64,000 nucleotides of DNA from JANQJA01 sp965267485 (GTDB lineage: Bacteria > Pseudomonadota > Gammaproteobacteria > Pseudomonadales > Azotimanducaceae). A model generated the notes under the pieces. The model did not search any database. It saw nothing but the letters and a program-made list of their open reading frames with translations, and was not told the origin of the DNA. The position numbers and the translations under genes are program-made. This document shows positions 62,607-64,000 of this stretch, piece after piece (the first letter of the stretch is position 1; every line of letters starts with the position of its first letter). The DNA is taken from assembly GCA_965267485.1 (NCBI GenBank), contig OZ254080.1:1116001-1180000 (forward strand), given 5' to 3'.

Positions 62607-64000
62607 CGTGTCGGATTGCCGCCGACCCACACCGGGCTGGTCCACGCGAGTCCTTCGTCCTGCTGCCTGACCCGCATGAAGTAGTAGTCGCCGTGGCGCG
62701 GCGCCTCGTTGTCGTCGATTGAAATCTCAACGTCCAGCGGTGCTGACTTGTTGTAGTCGAGCGAGATGGTGTCCTTGTAGCCATCAAACGCCATGTCGAG
62801 GGTTTCACCGGGTGTGACCGTGACGCTCGAGCCTGGAATGTTCTGGTGCCGGCGTCGTGTGGGCGGGCCGGAGCCGGTCTCGGGTGCGTCGACAAGGTTC
62901 AGTGTCACCTCGACATCGGGCCCAGCGTTGTCGAGTTCGAGCAGGATCGAGCTGTGGTCGCCGCGGGTGAGCGTATGGAAATCGTACGTGTTGTCGTCGG
63001 TTTCGCTCTTCTCGAATGACTGGTACGCAAGGTTCTGGAAGTCGACGAGTTCCGCGGAGATCACCTTCGCACCCTTCACGGTCATCGTGCCGGCCCAGTG
63101 GCGCCAGCCCCGCGGGTTGTCCTGGGGGTGGAACGGATAGGATTCCGAGAAGAACGTCAGCCTGAGCTCGTTCTCCATGTTGTCGCCGTACTCGAACTCG
63201 CGGAGCACCTTGTCGTTGCGGAATACGGTGACTGACGTGATCGGGCTTGTGCCGTGTACGGTTGCATTGATTGATCGTGACGGCGCATAGGGGGCGCGCT
63301 GGCCCATCTTTGTGCCATTGACGTCGAAGTCGACCACCATGCGCTGGCCGCTCGTCGCGTAGGCACGCAGACGCTTCATGCCGTCGAAGATCGCATCGGT
63401 CGTTCGCGCCGGCGCGAAGATTGCGCCCAGGCCACCTCGTTGGGCGAGCGAACTGGACTTCGGTGAGGCGTAGCCCGGTCGGCCGATGTGGTCATCGGAC
63501 GCTGCAACGAACCCGACTTCGTGCCCATGGCTCAGATACATGCGCCCGAACCATTCGAACGTCCCGTGCATCGACATGATCTCAATCAGGGTCTCCATCT
63601 CGGGGTCGGAGTAGCGATATTCTCCTTTCTGGTGGGCGTGGGGAATGATCACGACGTCATCGGTATCGTTGTTCTCCCGCAGCCCCTGATACAGACTCGA
63701 CAGTGTGGGGTATAGCTGGGCGGGCATGCGGTCGCGCCCTTCCGGTGTGCGGAACAGCACGTTGTGGTGGCCGCCCTGGCTCTGCCTGACTGTCCACTCG
63801 TAGCCAAGGTAGGCAATGAATTCTCCATCCTTGCTGTACTTCTGCACCATCTCGCGGAGGGTTGCCCACTCGAAGTCGTCCATCCAGATGTCATGTTCCG
63901 AGTGCGTGATGAAGTCGAGGCGCGCCTCGTCGCGGGCGAACTGCATGTAGGCATCAGCGCTGCCAATGCCCTCGGCAAATCCGGAGTGGCCGTGAGTATC
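62603..64000 (-). CDS. DUF3604 domain protein, 5' end beyond the window
   Basis: At least 465 residues are encoded; the frame continues past the window end as DTHGHSGFAEGIGSADAY before the first internal Met. His-rich DTHGHS, FITHSEHDIW, IIPHAHQKGEY and FVAASDDHIGRPGY are arranged like PHP-type metal-binding sites, as in the DUF3604 family. A beta-rich C-terminal third ends with a Trp/Tyr-rich segment. The family is common in marine Proteobacteria and has no settled function to my knowledge. The missing N-terminus would show whether it is exported. Confidence 0.8.
   Translation of the reverse strand, partial: DTHGHSGFAEGIGSADAYMQFARDEARLDFITHSEHDIWMDDFEWATLREMVQKYSKDGEFIAYLGYEWTVRQSQGGHHNVLFRTPEGRDRMPAQLYPTLSSLYQGLRENNDTDDVVIIPHAHQKGEYRYSDPEMETLIEIMSMHGTFEWFGRMYLSHGHEVGFVAASDDHIGRPGYASPKSSSLAQRGGLGAIFAPARTTDAIFDGMKRLRAYATSGQRMVVDFDVNGTKMGQRAPYAPSRSINATVHGTSPITSVTVFRNDKVLREFEYGDNMENELRLTFFSESYPFHPQDNPRGWRHWAGTMTVKGAKVISAELVDFQNLAYQSFEKSETDDNTYDFHTLTRGDHSSILLELDNAGPDVEVTLNLVDAPETGSGPPTRRRHQNIPGSSVTVTPGETLDMAFDGYKDTISLDYNKSAPLDVEISIDDNEAPRHGDYYFMRVRQQDEGLAWTSPVWVGGNPTR

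Overview
The window looks like a GC-rich chromosome segment from a marine or halotolerant gammaproteobacterium. The evidence is de novo glycine-betaine synthesis beside a BCCT carrier, several TonB-dependent receptors, two-permease RND efflux, a proteobacterial sortase-type regulatory set (pdsS/pdsR/pdsO), a delta-class carbonic anhydrase-like protein, a sulfatase and a DUF3604 protein. I saw no rRNA, tRNA, CRISPR array, insertion sequence or prophage. Genes are tightly packed. Same-strand neighbours often overlap as ATGA/GTGA/TGATG, and convergent neighbours often share or overlap their stop codons.

Layout. 1-4.1 kb: the tail of a molybdopterin oxidoreductase subunit, a nitroreductase, a hotdog protein coupled to a PrxQ peroxiredoxin, and a sulfatase. 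4.1-7.7 kb: sensor kinase, response regulator and OmpA-like protein resembling PdsS, PdsR and PdsO, but with no sortase or sortase substrate beside them. 7.7-11 kb: cold-shock protein, 2Fe-2S ferredoxin, epoxide hydrolase, LLM flavin oxidoreductase and a 64-residue protein. 11-15 kb: an osmoadaptation operon (glycine/sarcosine methyltransferase, sarcosine/dimethylglycine methyltransferase, BCCT carrier). 15-21 kb: TesB thioesterase, RimK-like ligase, Rieske ferredoxin, then homogentisate dioxygenase coupled to acetoacetyl-CoA synthetase, which fits tyrosine/homogentisate catabolism with acetoacetate activation. 21-26 kb: a large TonB receptor, a 515-base gap, a TauE/SafE permease and an aminotransferase carrying a Tat signal. 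26-28 kb: kynureninase and a probable kynurenine formamidase (tryptophan catabolism).

28-36.7 kb: a methyltransferase, a Cys-rich acidic protein, a tyrosine-phosphatase-like protein, an MFS carrier, a PaaI thioesterase, then an MFS/phytanoyl-CoA-dioxygenase/Gfo-Idh operon divergent from a membrane-anchored toroid-lyase-like protein. 36.7-41.5 kb: a minus-strand operon with two alpha/beta hydrolases, thymidine kinase, a patatin-like lipase and an MFS carrier. 41.5-45.5 kb: GMC oxidoreductase, dienelactone hydrolase and a Tat-exported type B carboxylesterase. 45.6-51 kb: an ECF sigma factor with a tiny membrane partner, a Fur-box-preceded siderophore receptor and a second TonB receptor. 51-60.7 kb: a fused esterase/beta-lactamase-like exported protein, and an RND lipoprotein adaptor with two tandem permeases. 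60.7-64 kb: delta-carbonic-anhydrase-like protein, Sua5/TsaC with an odd start, and a DUF3604 protein cut by the window end.

The observations most worth a second look are the pds regulatory set without a sortase, the bacterial delta-carbonic-anhydrase homologue, the predicted periplasmic PLP aminotransferase beside a TauE permease, the fused two-hydrolase protein, and the minimal sigma/membrane-protein pair ahead of a receptor that lacks a signalling domain. All functional statements come from reading translated motifs; no database search was run.
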